A stretch of DNA of 5,794 bases from Phycisphaerae bacterium (lineage in GTDB: Bacteria; Planctomycetota; Phycisphaerae; SM23-33). Location of the stretch: positions 1 through 5,794 of the forward strand of contig JASLZV010000138.1 of NCBI GenBank assembly GCA_030754715.1. Reading direction: 5' to 3'. A program made the position numbers and the translations under genes. Each line of letters begins with the position of its first letter. Position 1 is the stretch's first letter. Below, in pieces: positions 1 through 5,725 of the stretch. The notes under the pieces are model-generated. The model ran no database searches. It worked only from the letters and a program-made list of their open reading frames with translations, and had not been told where the DNA came from.

Positions 1-1
1 A

Positions 2-460
2 TTCCCCTCCCCCGAGCCCGCAGCAACCACAGGGAAAACAAAGAGATCCACCGTAAAAGCCAAAAAGAAATCCACCAAAGGAACCAAGCCCGCCTCCGGC
101 CCGGTTGATCGCCCCAAGCCGGTGGTCACGGTGGAGGTAATCGGCCTGGCCCACACCGACCTTCAGGTGGCCCGCTTCCTGGCCAATCTCACTCGCAGCC
201 GGCTCATGCAGTCGGTCGACCTGGTCTATACCCAAGATTTTGTGGATGACGCAACGTCAACGAAATCAAACGAACCCACCACGAGATATCCCCTGCGCAA
301 GTTTCGTGTGAACTGCCGCCTGCGTGGTGGCGTTGACGCCGGCGCGGTGGCCAGGCGGTGGCAGGTGGCGGCCGGGCTCGCAAAGGGGGGCGATACCCCG
401 CCCCGGAGCCTCAAGGTCCTGGCGAAACCCACCCCCAGTCGACCAGGAGTTGAACCATGA
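2..460 (+). CDS. pilN: PilN-like type IV pilus inner-membrane assembly protein, 3' part only
   Basis: The reading frame is open from the first bases of the window, so the 5' end is missing; 152 residues are visible. GTG codons near 122 lack a Shine-Dalgarno sequence and sit inside the frame, so they are not taken as the start. Visible residues 1-40 are a low-complexity linker rich in Lys, Thr, Ser and Pro. Residues about 41-107 match the C-terminal periplasmic ferredoxin-like domain of PilN: a VEVIGLA strand, then a helix VARFLANLTRS, then a strand around SVDLVYT and a final strand KFRVNCRL. A tail of about 45 residues, rich in Gly, Pro and Arg, follows. In known systems PilN pairs with PilO in the periplasm and contacts cytoplasmic PilM through its N-terminus, which is not visible here. 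Its stop overlaps the pilO start by 4 bp (ATGA). The assignment rests on this fold pattern and on the PilO-like gene that follows. A GspL-like C-terminal domain is a weaker alternative. Confidence 0.72.
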   Translation, partial: FPSPEPAATTGKTKRSTVKAKKKSTKGTKPASGPVDRPKPVVTVEVIGLAHTDLQVARFLANLTRSRLMQSVDLVYTQDFVDDATSTKSNEPTTRYPLRKFRVNCRLRGGVDAGAVARRWQVAAGLAKGGDTPPRSLKVLAKPTPSRPGVEP

Positions 461-1041
461 AGCCCGGTGTTCGCGAACTCATTTTTACCGTGGTGTTGTC
501 AAGCATCCCCCTGGTGACGTGGCAGATCGACTTTCGCCCGCGCAGAGCCCGCCAGGAGGAGATCAAAAGGCAGATCCGCGACAAGCGTGCCAAACTGGCC
601 CGGCTTCAGGACGTCTCGGGGGTAATCGGCCGACTGAAACAGGAAGTTGCCGAGAACGAAAAGGCGGTGGCGTTCCTGCGAACCCGCTTACCAGACGAGA
701 AGGAAATTGACCAGGTCGTCAAGGAAGTGTGGCACCTGGCAAAGTCCAACAACCTGTCGGCCAAGTCCGTCCGAACGCTGGCGTCACAGGAAGCCAAACG
801 GTTCACCGCCCTGCTCGGACCGCACGGCGAACAGGCGGTCATGCTCCAGTTGCAGGGCGACTTCCGAGGATTCTATGGATTTCTCCTGGCCATGGAAAAC
901 CAATCGCGGATCATGCGCGTGCGAAAGATGATCATCAAGAAACTCAAGGTCGCTCCGGAGGGACACATGTTCGCTACAATCGAGATCGCTGTATTCTTCG
1001 AGCGTAAGGGAGCCGGTGAGCCCCCCAAGGAGGAGGCATAG
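457..1041 (+). CDS. pilO: PilO-like type IV pilus inner-membrane assembly protein
   Basis: This 194-residue protein has the architecture of PilO. It has a short cytoplasmic N-terminus, one membrane segment at about residues 8-24 (LIFTVVLSSIPLVTWQI), and a charged heptad-like coiled coil at about 28-78. From about 80 to 183 there is a periplasmic ferredoxin-like domain. Family-like features are the LPDEKEID entry to the domain, a helix ending in LAKSNNL, the strand-helix LQGDFRGFYGFLLAMEN (about 131-148), and a last strand FATIEIAVFFE. PilO forms heterodimers with PilN and helps link the cytoplasmic ATPase side to the outer-membrane secretin; it is the counterpart of GspM. The ATG at 457 is chosen because AGGAG at 445-449 lies 7 nt upstream and the start overlaps the previous stop, typical of coupled translation. 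Its length is close to that of ordinary PilO proteins (about 200). The last ten residues are charged and probably disordered. Confidence 0.84.
   Translation: MKPGVRELIFTVVLSSIPLVTWQIDFRPRRARQEEIKRQIRDKRAKLARLQDVSGVIGRLKQEVAENEKAVAFLRTRLPDEKEIDQVVKEVWHLAKSNNLSAKSVRTLASQEAKRFTALLGPHGEQAVMLQLQGDFRGFYGFLLAMENQSRIMRVRKMIIKKLKVAPEGHMFATIEIAVFFERKGAGEPPKEEA
1027..1036 (+). promoter_or_regulatory. Strong Shine-Dalgarno for the PilP/GspC-like gene
   Basis: The run AAGGAGGAGG lies inside the last codons of pilO, 8 nt before the ATG at 1045. It is the longest anti-16S match in the window. It fixes the start of the next gene, including its unusual cytoplasmic tail, and suggests efficient initiation. Confidence 0.75.
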
Positions 1042-1044
1042 GCC

Positions 1045-1740
1045 ATGCCAGGCAAAGACGTAAACCAGATTGGATTGACCGGTGAGTTTCGGCCTTACGA
1101 TTTCGCCGGGGGCAACAGGTCCTCGCCGGAAGGGTCGCAGGAGGCCGGGGAGGCGCAAGCGGATGAAACGAACCCGTTGGAAATGCCCGTCCATGCGGGC
1201 CAGTCCGCTCGGGCAGCGAACCTGGTGCTGACGGGCCTGTTCATTGCGGGCATGGCCTGTGTGTATCTGATGAGTCTACACGACGGACCGGCCAGGGCCA
1301 CCGCCCAACAACAGGCGGCCGAACTACAGGTGGACTCCGCTCTAAAGAGCTTGCAAGAACCGGCCAAGGGATCCGCCAAGTCCGAAGCCACGGCCAAGGA
1401 GATGATCAACAACTTGTTCGAGCGGGTCTGTGACCGCCAGGTTCCCCTGAGTAACCTGCGAGGCAACCCCTTTGCATTCGTCCCGCAGGCAGCGGCGCCG
1501 GTGGTGGTCACGGACGACAAGACAAACCGTATGAACCCCGCCACCGCCGCGCTGCAGCGAGCCGAAGCGCTGAGACTTCAGTCCATCATGGTTGCCGAAA
1601 ACGGCACGGCGGCGGTCATCTCCGACAGCCTCCTGACCGTCGAACAGAATATAGCCGGGTGGACCGTGGCGGCCATCCGCGGTCGCTGTGTGGTGCTGAA
1701 GTGGAAAAAACTGACATACGTGCTGAAAATGAGCGAATAG
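1045..1740 (+). CDS. Single-pass inner-membrane PilP/GspC-like alignment protein
   Basis: A 231-residue protein. Residues 1-57 are hydrophilic and probably cytoplasmic. Residues about 59-78 form one membrane helix (VLTGLFIAGMACVYLMSL region). A helical linker rich in Ala, Gln and Lys follows (about 84-122). The segment NLRGNPFAFVP (137-147) resembles the Arg-x-Pro-Phe motif that precedes the PilP/GspC homology region. Residues about 176-229 give the expected small beta domain: LRLQSIMV, GTAAVISDSLL, IAGWTVAAIRGRCVVLKW, LTYVLKMS. In PilP and GspC this domain binds the N0 region of the secretin. There is no lipobox, so the anchor is GspC-like, while the neighbours pilN and pilO are pilus-type. 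The start at 1045 is 3 nt after pilO and has a very strong Shine-Dalgarno sequence. The functional class is inferred from topology, position and the C-terminal pattern, so no gene symbol is given. Confidence 0.66.
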   Translation: MPGKDVNQIGLTGEFRPYDFAGGNRSSPEGSQEAGEAQADETNPLEMPVHAGQSARAANLVLTGLFIAGMACVYLMSLHDGPARATAQQQAAELQVDSALKSLQEPAKGSAKSEATAKEMINNLFERVCDRQVPLSNLRGNPFAFVPQAAAPVVVTDDKTNRMNPATAALQRAEALRLQSIMVAENGTAAVISDSLLTVEQNIAGWTVAAIRGRCVVLKWKKLTYVLKMSE

Positions 1741-1758
1741 ACCGGCTTCTAAAAGCGG

Positions 1759-1785
1759 CCTGTTCACTTGGGAGAATCGAACAGG
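1759..1785 (+). promoter_or_regulatory. Inverted repeat overlapping the gspE ribosome binding site
   Basis: CCTGTTC at 1759-1765 is exactly complementary to GAACAGG at 1779-1785, giving a 7-bp stem with a 13-nt loop. The right arm covers the first bases of the AGGGAG Shine-Dalgarno (1783-1788) of the assembly ATPase gene. No U-run follows, so it does not look like an intrinsic terminator. It might dampen initiation at the GTG start. A stem this short can also arise by chance, so the regulatory role is inference. Confidence 0.33.
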
Positions 1786-1788
1786 GAG
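1783..1788 (+). promoter_or_regulatory. Shine-Dalgarno that sets the GTG start of the assembly ATPase
   Basis: AGGGAG lies 6 nt before GTG at 1795. The alternative in-frame TTG at 1768 has no purine-rich element upstream. The GTG is therefore preferred, which removes nine residues from the longest possible reading. Confidence 0.7.
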
Positions 1789-1794
1789 CATAGT

Positions 1795-3030
1795 GTGCCA
1801 AGCGCATCGCAACAATCCGCAGGAGCGAAAACGGCCCGGCCGACCGGCGGTAAGATTTGGCGGCCGGCCAAAGGCGAGCCGGTTATCGGCTATGTGAACC
1901 AACTGATCTCCTCGGCCGTCGGAACGGGCGCCAGCGACATCCACATCGAGCCCCGCGAAAACGAACTGCGCGTGCGATTCCGCATCGACGGGGTACTGTT
2001 CAACCAGGCGGCCCCGCCGGTTCGAATGCATCCGGCTATCGTGTCGCGCCTGAAAATCATGGCCAATCTGGACATTGCAGAGCGCCGTCTGCCGCAGGAC
2101 GGGCGCATCCGCGCCAGCGTCGAAGGACGATCAGTCGACCTGCGACTCTCCATCCTGCCCATCAACCACGGCGAGAAGTGCGTCATCCGAATCCTGGACG
2201 ACCGGGCGATCTCCGTCGGCCTGGACAGCCTGGGAATGGGCCCGGAGACACTAAAAGCCTTCAGCAAGCAGATACTCCAGCTCCACGGAATCGTACTGGT
2301 GACCGGGCCGACCGGCAGCGGAAAGTCCACAACGCTGTATTCCGCCCTTCAGGTGATGGACAGCAACTGCCTGAATATCTCCACGGTGGAGGATCCGGTG
2401 GAGTACGAACTGACTTCGATTAACCAGGTGCACGTCCTGGAGCACATCGGTCTGTCGTTTGCCGCAGCGCTTCGCAGCCTGCTTCGCCAGGACCCCGACG
2501 TGATCATGGTAGGCGAGATTCGCGACGAGGAAACCGCCCACATCGCGGTGCAGGCCGCACTCACCGGCCACCTGGTGCTCAGCACGCTGCATACCAACGA
2601 TGCACCATCGAGCATAACGCGGCTGATCAACATTGGCGTGGAACCGTACCTGATCAGCGCGGCGGTCAATGCCGTGCTCGCCCAGCGCCTGGTGCGGTGT
2701 ATCTGCCCCCATTGCAGCCGACCGGTGGATAAAATCCCCAGGGCCGAGACCGTTTACCTGGAAAGTTGCGGTGCCCCCAAAAAGCAGTTGTTCAGCGGCG
2801 AGGGGTGCGATAACTGCCGCCAGACCGGCTACAAGGGCCGAATCGGACTCTATGAGTTTCTGGAACTGAATGACGAACTGCGGGACGTAATCACCCGCAA
2901 CCCCTCGCTGGGCGAACTCAAGAGCCTGGTGCGAGAGATGGGCATGCGATCTCTGCGGGACGACGGACTGGAAAAGGTGTTCGCTGGCCAGACCACCGTC
3001 AAGGAACTGATACGGGTCACGGAGAGTTGA
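1795..3030 (+). CDS. gspE: GspE/PilB-type assembly ATPase, short form with C4 zinc motif
   Basis: A 411-residue hexameric secretion ATPase of the GspE/PilB family, expected to hydrolyse ATP at the cytoplasmic face and drive addition of pilin or pseudopilin subunits. Numbered from the GTG: the N2 domain begins almost at once (EPVIGYVNQLISSAV at 28-42, then SDIHIEPRENELRVRFRIDG at 47-66). Walker A GPTGSGKST is at 171-179, the Asp box STVEDPVEYE at 196-205, Walker B DVIMVGEIRD at 235-244, and the His box TGHLVLSTLHTND at 257-269. A tetracysteine zinc motif follows, CPHC at 304-307 and CDNC at 338-341, 30 residues apart, as in GspE and PilB and unlike PilT. All catalytic motifs look intact. What is missing is the N-terminal N1/MshEN-type domain: about 27 residues precede N2, whereas usual family members are about 490-570 residues long. 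The gene lies 54 nt after the PilP/GspC-like gene, the widest gap in the window. pilB would be an equally fair label. Confidence 0.9.
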   Translation: MPSASQQSAGAKTARPTGGKIWRPAKGEPVIGYVNQLISSAVGTGASDIHIEPRENELRVRFRIDGVLFNQAAPPVRMHPAIVSRLKIMANLDIAERRLPQDGRIRASVEGRSVDLRLSILPINHGEKCVIRILDDRAISVGLDSLGMGPETLKAFSKQILQLHGIVLVTGPTGSGKSTTLYSALQVMDSNCLNISTVEDPVEYELTSINQVHVLEHIGLSFAAALRSLLRQDPDVIMVGEIRDEETAHIAVQAALTGHLVLSTLHTNDAPSSITRLINIGVEPYLISAAVNAVLAQRLVRCICPHCSRPVDKIPRAETVYLESCGAPKKQLFSGEGCDNCRQTGYKGRIGLYEFLELNDELRDVITRNPSLGELKSLVREMGMRSLRDDGLEKVFAGQTTVKELIRVTES

Positions 3031-3033
3031 TCT

Positions 3034-3040
3034 GAAGGAG
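3034..3040 (+). promoter_or_regulatory. Shine-Dalgarno that sets the TTG start of the PilT-like gene
   Basis: GAAGGAG ends 6 nt before TTG at 3047, an ideal spacing. No in-frame ATG or GTG lies close by; the next TTG (3056) would be 15 nt away, too far. The first residues read from TTG, SQLQEILAAALEKGASDTH, match the normal PilT N-terminus, which supports this start. Confidence 0.78.
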
Positions 3041-3046
3041 TGAAAT

Positions 3047-4114
3047 TTGTCCCAATTGCAGGAAATACTGGCAGCGGCACTGGAGAAAGGCGCCAGCGAC
3101 ACGCACATCATCGCGGGCCTTCCGCCGCTGTTTCGCATCCACACGCAGCTTGGCCCGATTGAGCAGTTCGGCACCGTGTCGGCCGAGCAGGCCGACCAGT
3201 TCGTGCGCGAGATGGTCTCGCCGGACCGCTACGAACAGTTCGGTGTCAAGCGCGACCTCGACTTCTCCACAAAGATGCCGGACATGGGACGGTTCCGCGT
3301 GAACGCGCACTTCCAACGCAACACGGTGGCGATTGCGTTTCGGGTGATTCCCAACCAAGTACCCTCCCTGGAGGCCCTGAACCTTCCCCCGATCGTCAAT
3401 TCGTTCGCGGACCTGCCTCGCGGGCTGGTGCTGGTGACCGGACCGACCGGCAGCGGCAAGTCCACCACGCTGGCGTCAATGATTGACGCAATGAATCAGC
3501 GTCACTCGCATCATATAATCACGCTGGAAGACCCGGTGGAGTACGAGTTGCGCGGCAACCAATGCGTAATCGAGCAGCGCGAAGTCGGTAGCGACGTCAC
3601 CAGTTTCGCCTCCGGGCTGCGCCACGCTCTGCGCCAGGATCCGGATATCATCCTGGTCGGCGAGATGCGCGACCTGGCGACAACTTCGGCGGCCATCTCC
3701 GCCGCCGAAACCGGCCACCTGGTGCTCAGCACCCTTCACACCCAGGGCGCCTCACAAACCATTGAACGGATCATCGACATCTACCCCCCCGAGCAACAGA
3801 ACCAGATCCGCTCAATGCTCGCCACGACGCTACATGCGGTGATCTCGATGGCGCTGTTCAATCGCCGCGACCAGAAGGGCATGATACCCGCCTGTGAAGT
3901 CATGGTCTGCAATCCCGCGGTACGGAACTGCATCCGGGAGAACCGCATCCACGAAATCCCGAACATCATCGCAACCAACCGAAAGATCGGCATGTGCCTG
4001 TTCGACGAGTCGCTCAGGGGCTTGGTCCGCAGCGGGCGAATCAGTCCCCAGCAGGCGATCGCCAGCGCCGTGCGGCCGGACTCGCTGGCCAACGCGCTGG
4101 GGGCAGGGAGATAA
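3047..4114 (+). CDS. pilT: PilT-type twitching/retraction ATPase
   Basis: At 355 residues this is the normal size for PilT (about 345-370). The N-terminal PAS-like domain begins LQEILAAALEKGASDTHI. The RecA-like domain has Walker A GPTGSGKST at 132-140, Asp box TLEDPVEYE at 159-167, Walker B DIILVGEMRD at 200-209, and His box ETGHLVLSTLHT at 221-232. The C-terminal region contains the PilT signature in the form AVRNCIRE (291-298, usually AIRNLIRE) and ends with a helical SLRGLVRSGRIS segment. It lacks the tetracysteine motif of GspE/PilB. PilT removes pilin subunits from the fibre base and powers retraction. It sits between the assembly ATPase (16 nt upstream) and the platform gene (3 nt downstream), so assembly and disassembly motors share one message. 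Four of its five cysteines (283, 288, 295, 317) crowd into the C-terminal domain, which is unusual. PilU or another PilT paralogue cannot be excluded. Confidence 0.91.
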   Translation: MSQLQEILAAALEKGASDTHIIAGLPPLFRIHTQLGPIEQFGTVSAEQADQFVREMVSPDRYEQFGVKRDLDFSTKMPDMGRFRVNAHFQRNTVAIAFRVIPNQVPSLEALNLPPIVNSFADLPRGLVLVTGPTGSGKSTTLASMIDAMNQRHSHHIITLEDPVEYELRGNQCVIEQREVGSDVTSFASGLRHALRQDPDIILVGEMRDLATTSAAISAAETGHLVLSTLHTQGASQTIERIIDIYPPEQQNQIRSMLATTLHAVISMALFNRRDQKGMIPACEVMVCNPAVRNCIRENRIHEIPNIIATNRKIGMCLFDESLRGLVRSGRISPQQAIASAVRPDSLANALGAGR

Positions 4115-4117
4115 CCC

Positions 4118-5278
4118 ATGGGATACGCGTTCGATACACAGGCATATTCCCCCGCCGGCGCCCCAAGCGCGGCAGCCGGACAGGGCCAAGCTCTTTCTGG
4201 AAGGAACCTCCTGGAAAAGATGCGGTCCGTCCGCGTTGAACTGGGGCCCAGCCTCAAGGATGTGCAGGCTTTCACCAAGCAACTGGCGGTGATGGTGAAG
4301 GCGGGCATAAACATCCGCGATGCGATCGACGCGGTAGCCAGCCAGGTCAAAAGCGCCCGGTTCCGCGAGGTTCTCTATCAGGTCAGCGGCGACGTGGAAT
4401 CGGGCCAACCGCTGTCGAAAGCCCTGGGAAAGCATCCCGGGATATTCCGCCCGCTGTACGTCAACATGATCCGCGCGGCGGAATTGTCGGGCAGCCTGGC
4501 CGGTATGCTCCAGCGGATCTCCGTCTATTTGTCCAGCCAGATGGAAACCCGCAGCATGATACGAGGCGCGATGGTTTACCCAATCATCCTTGGTGTGATG
4601 GCCGTGGTGACCACGGTGTTTCTGCTGGTGTTCGTGCTTCCGCAGTTCACATCGCTGTTTGCCGGGAAGGAGGCGCTGCTGCCGGCACCCACGCTGGCGC
4701 TGATGGCCATCAGCAACTTCATGCGGACACGATGGTATCTGGTTCTTGCCGGTGGGATCGCTGTGGTGGCGGGCCTGACCGTGGGCATCAAGACGCCGCG
4801 AGGGCGGATAACCTGGGACCGCCTGAAACTGCGCCTCCCGGTGTTGAGGGGCCTGTTCCACGCGCTGTACATCAGCCGCAGCGTACACACGCTCAGCGAA
4901 CTGCTGACCGCCGGCGTGGGTATACTCGAAACGCTCCGGATCACCGCCGACGTTTCGGGAAACACCGTGTACCGAAACATGTGGATGACAGTCCACCAGG
5001 CGGTCGAACAGGGCGACAAACTTGCCGAAACGCTGAACGAAACGGCAATCCTGCCGAAAAACGTCGTGCAGATGACGGCGGCCGGAGAAGAGTCGGGAAG
5101 GCTCGGCGAGGTACTGGGGGACGTGGCGGAGTACTACCAAAAGGAACTGCGAAGCAGCATCAAGACCGTGACGTCCATGATCGAGCCGCTCATGATCGTC
5201 ATAATGGGCCTGGTGGTGGGCTTTATCGCCATGAGCATCATCCTGCCCATATTCAAGATGTCAAGCCTGATGAAATAA
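4118..5278 (+). CDS. gspF: GspF/PilC inner-membrane platform protein
   Basis: A 386-residue protein with two tandem T2SF domains. Domain 1 lies at about 50-175 (FTKQLAVMVKAGINIRDAI, SGQPLSKAL, MIRAAELSGSLAGMLQRIS). Domain 2 lies at about 252-376 (SRSVHTLSELLTAGVGILETL, EQGDKLAETLNE, AAGEESGRLGEVLGDVAEYY). Membrane helices are expected near 150-174, 206-224 and 354-377, matching the usual three-helix topology. GspF/PilC sits at the centre of the machine and passes motion from the assembly and retraction ATPases to the pilin subunits. The first 30 residues are Ala/Gly/Pro-rich and probably disordered. The ATG at 4118 follows AGGGAG (4105-4110) by 7 nt and lies 3 nt after pilT. The length is normal for the family (about 400). 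Whether to call it gspF or pilC is a matter of naming; the neighbours come from both worlds. Confidence 0.92.
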   Translation: MGYAFDTQAYSPAGAPSAAAGQGQALSGRNLLEKMRSVRVELGPSLKDVQAFTKQLAVMVKAGINIRDAIDAVASQVKSARFREVLYQVSGDVESGQPLSKALGKHPGIFRPLYVNMIRAAELSGSLAGMLQRISVYLSSQMETRSMIRGAMVYPIILGVMAVVTTVFLLVFVLPQFTSLFAGKEALLPAPTLALMAISNFMRTRWYLVLAGGIAVVAGLTVGIKTPRGRITWDRLKLRLPVLRGLFHALYISRSVHTLSELLTAGVGILETLRITADVSGNTVYRNMWMTVHQAVEQGDKLAETLNETAILPKNVVQMTAAGEESGRLGEVLGDVAEYYQKELRSSIKTVTSMIEPLMIVIMGLVVGFIAMSIILPIFKMSSLMK

Positions 5279-5291
5279 TGGCCGGAGAAAC

Positions 5292-5723
5292 ATGAAAAAC
5301 ACGACTAGTCGAAACGCCTGCGGCGGATTCAGTCTTATTGAGGCCGTGGTCGCGATTGCAATTGTCGGCCTAGGAATGGTGGGACTCCTGGTATCGATTT
5401 CCTCGGGGACCCGCGCCAACCACGAAGGGCGATGGGGCACCCAGGCCGTCCTGCTGGCGAGAGAAATCCGCGAGTTCACGTTTTTCCAGCCGTTTGACAG
5501 CCTCACAGACACTTTCTACGACCCCCCCGTCGACGGGCAGGGCGAAATCCTGCACGACCTGAGCGACTGGCAGCAGAAGATCGCCGTATCCTACCACAAG
5601 GCCGACAGCCTGAGGGAAATCGACCCGACTGAGACATCGAACGTCAAATACGTGCAGGCACAGATCTCCTACGAAGGCCGGACAATCATTACGGTAGGCT
5701 GGATGGTGACCAGGAGGCAGTAA
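5292..5723 (+). CDS. Minor pseudopilin, GspI/PilV-like, with class III prepilin leader
   Basis: A 143-residue protein with a 12-residue basic leader (MKNTTSRNACGG) ending in Gly, followed by FSLIEAVVAIAIVGLGMVGLL. Prepilin peptidase should cut between G12 and F13, and Glu17 is the conserved Glu at mature position 5. Residues 13-37 form the hydrophobic stem helix. The mature form would have 131 residues, small for a main pilin. The stem ending VGLGMVGLL and the small globular part with a beta-rich end (VKYVQAQISYEGRTIITVGWMV) suit the GspI/PilV group of minor pilins, which help build the priming tip. The order GspI-like then GspK-like also points that way. The globular domain shows no cysteines for a disulfide. 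GGAG at 5284-5287 lies 4 nt from the ATG, a short but workable spacing. The prepilin class is secure; the exact subfamily is not. Confidence 0.82.
   Translation: MKNTTSRNACGGFSLIEAVVAIAIVGLGMVGLLVSISSGTRANHEGRWGTQAVLLAREIREFTFFQPFDSLTDTFYDPPVDGQGEILHDLSDWQQKIAVSYHKADSLREIDPTETSNVKYVQAQISYEGRTIITVGWMVTRRQ
5712..5717 (+). promoter_or_regulatory. Shine-Dalgarno for the terminal partial gene
   Basis: AGGAGG inside the last codons of the preceding pseudopilin gene lies 8 nt before ATG at 5726. It supports that short open frame as a real gene although only 23 codons are visible. Confidence 0.7.
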
Positions 5724-5725
5724 CG

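Noticed and set aside
324..710. Plus-strand open frame of 128 codons across the pilN/pilO junction
   Set aside because: It overlaps two supported genes in another frame, has no Shine-Dalgarno sequence and gives a low-complexity Arg/Pro/Gly-rich product.
1768..1794. TTG at 1768 as the start of the assembly ATPase
   Set aside because: No Shine-Dalgarno sequence precedes it, while the in-frame GTG at 1795 has AGGGAG 6 nt upstream. The nine extra residues add no family similarity.
1741..1794. Terminator or promoter in the widest gap
   Set aside because: The inverted repeat there is not followed by a T-run, and I see no convincing -35/-10 pair. The gap is short and the flanking genes belong to one system.
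2563..2585. A 23-nt perfect repeat shared with 3710-3732
   Set aside because: Both copies encode the conserved His-box region of the two paralogous ATPases, so shared ancestry and codon preference explain it. Recent gene conversion is possible but not needed.
2251..3174. Minus-strand open frame of 307 codons opposite the assembly ATPase
   Set aside because: It is a shadow of the conserved ATPase gene, crosses the intergenic junction and shows no motif of its own. The same holds for the 229-codon frame at 1342-2031.
3830..5140. Long minus-strand open frame (436 codons) opposite the 3' part of the PilT-like gene and most of gspF
   Set aside because: It lies antisense to two genes with unmistakable family motifs. 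Its translation is rich in His, Arg and Gly with no recognisable domain, as expected from the reverse of GC-biased codons.
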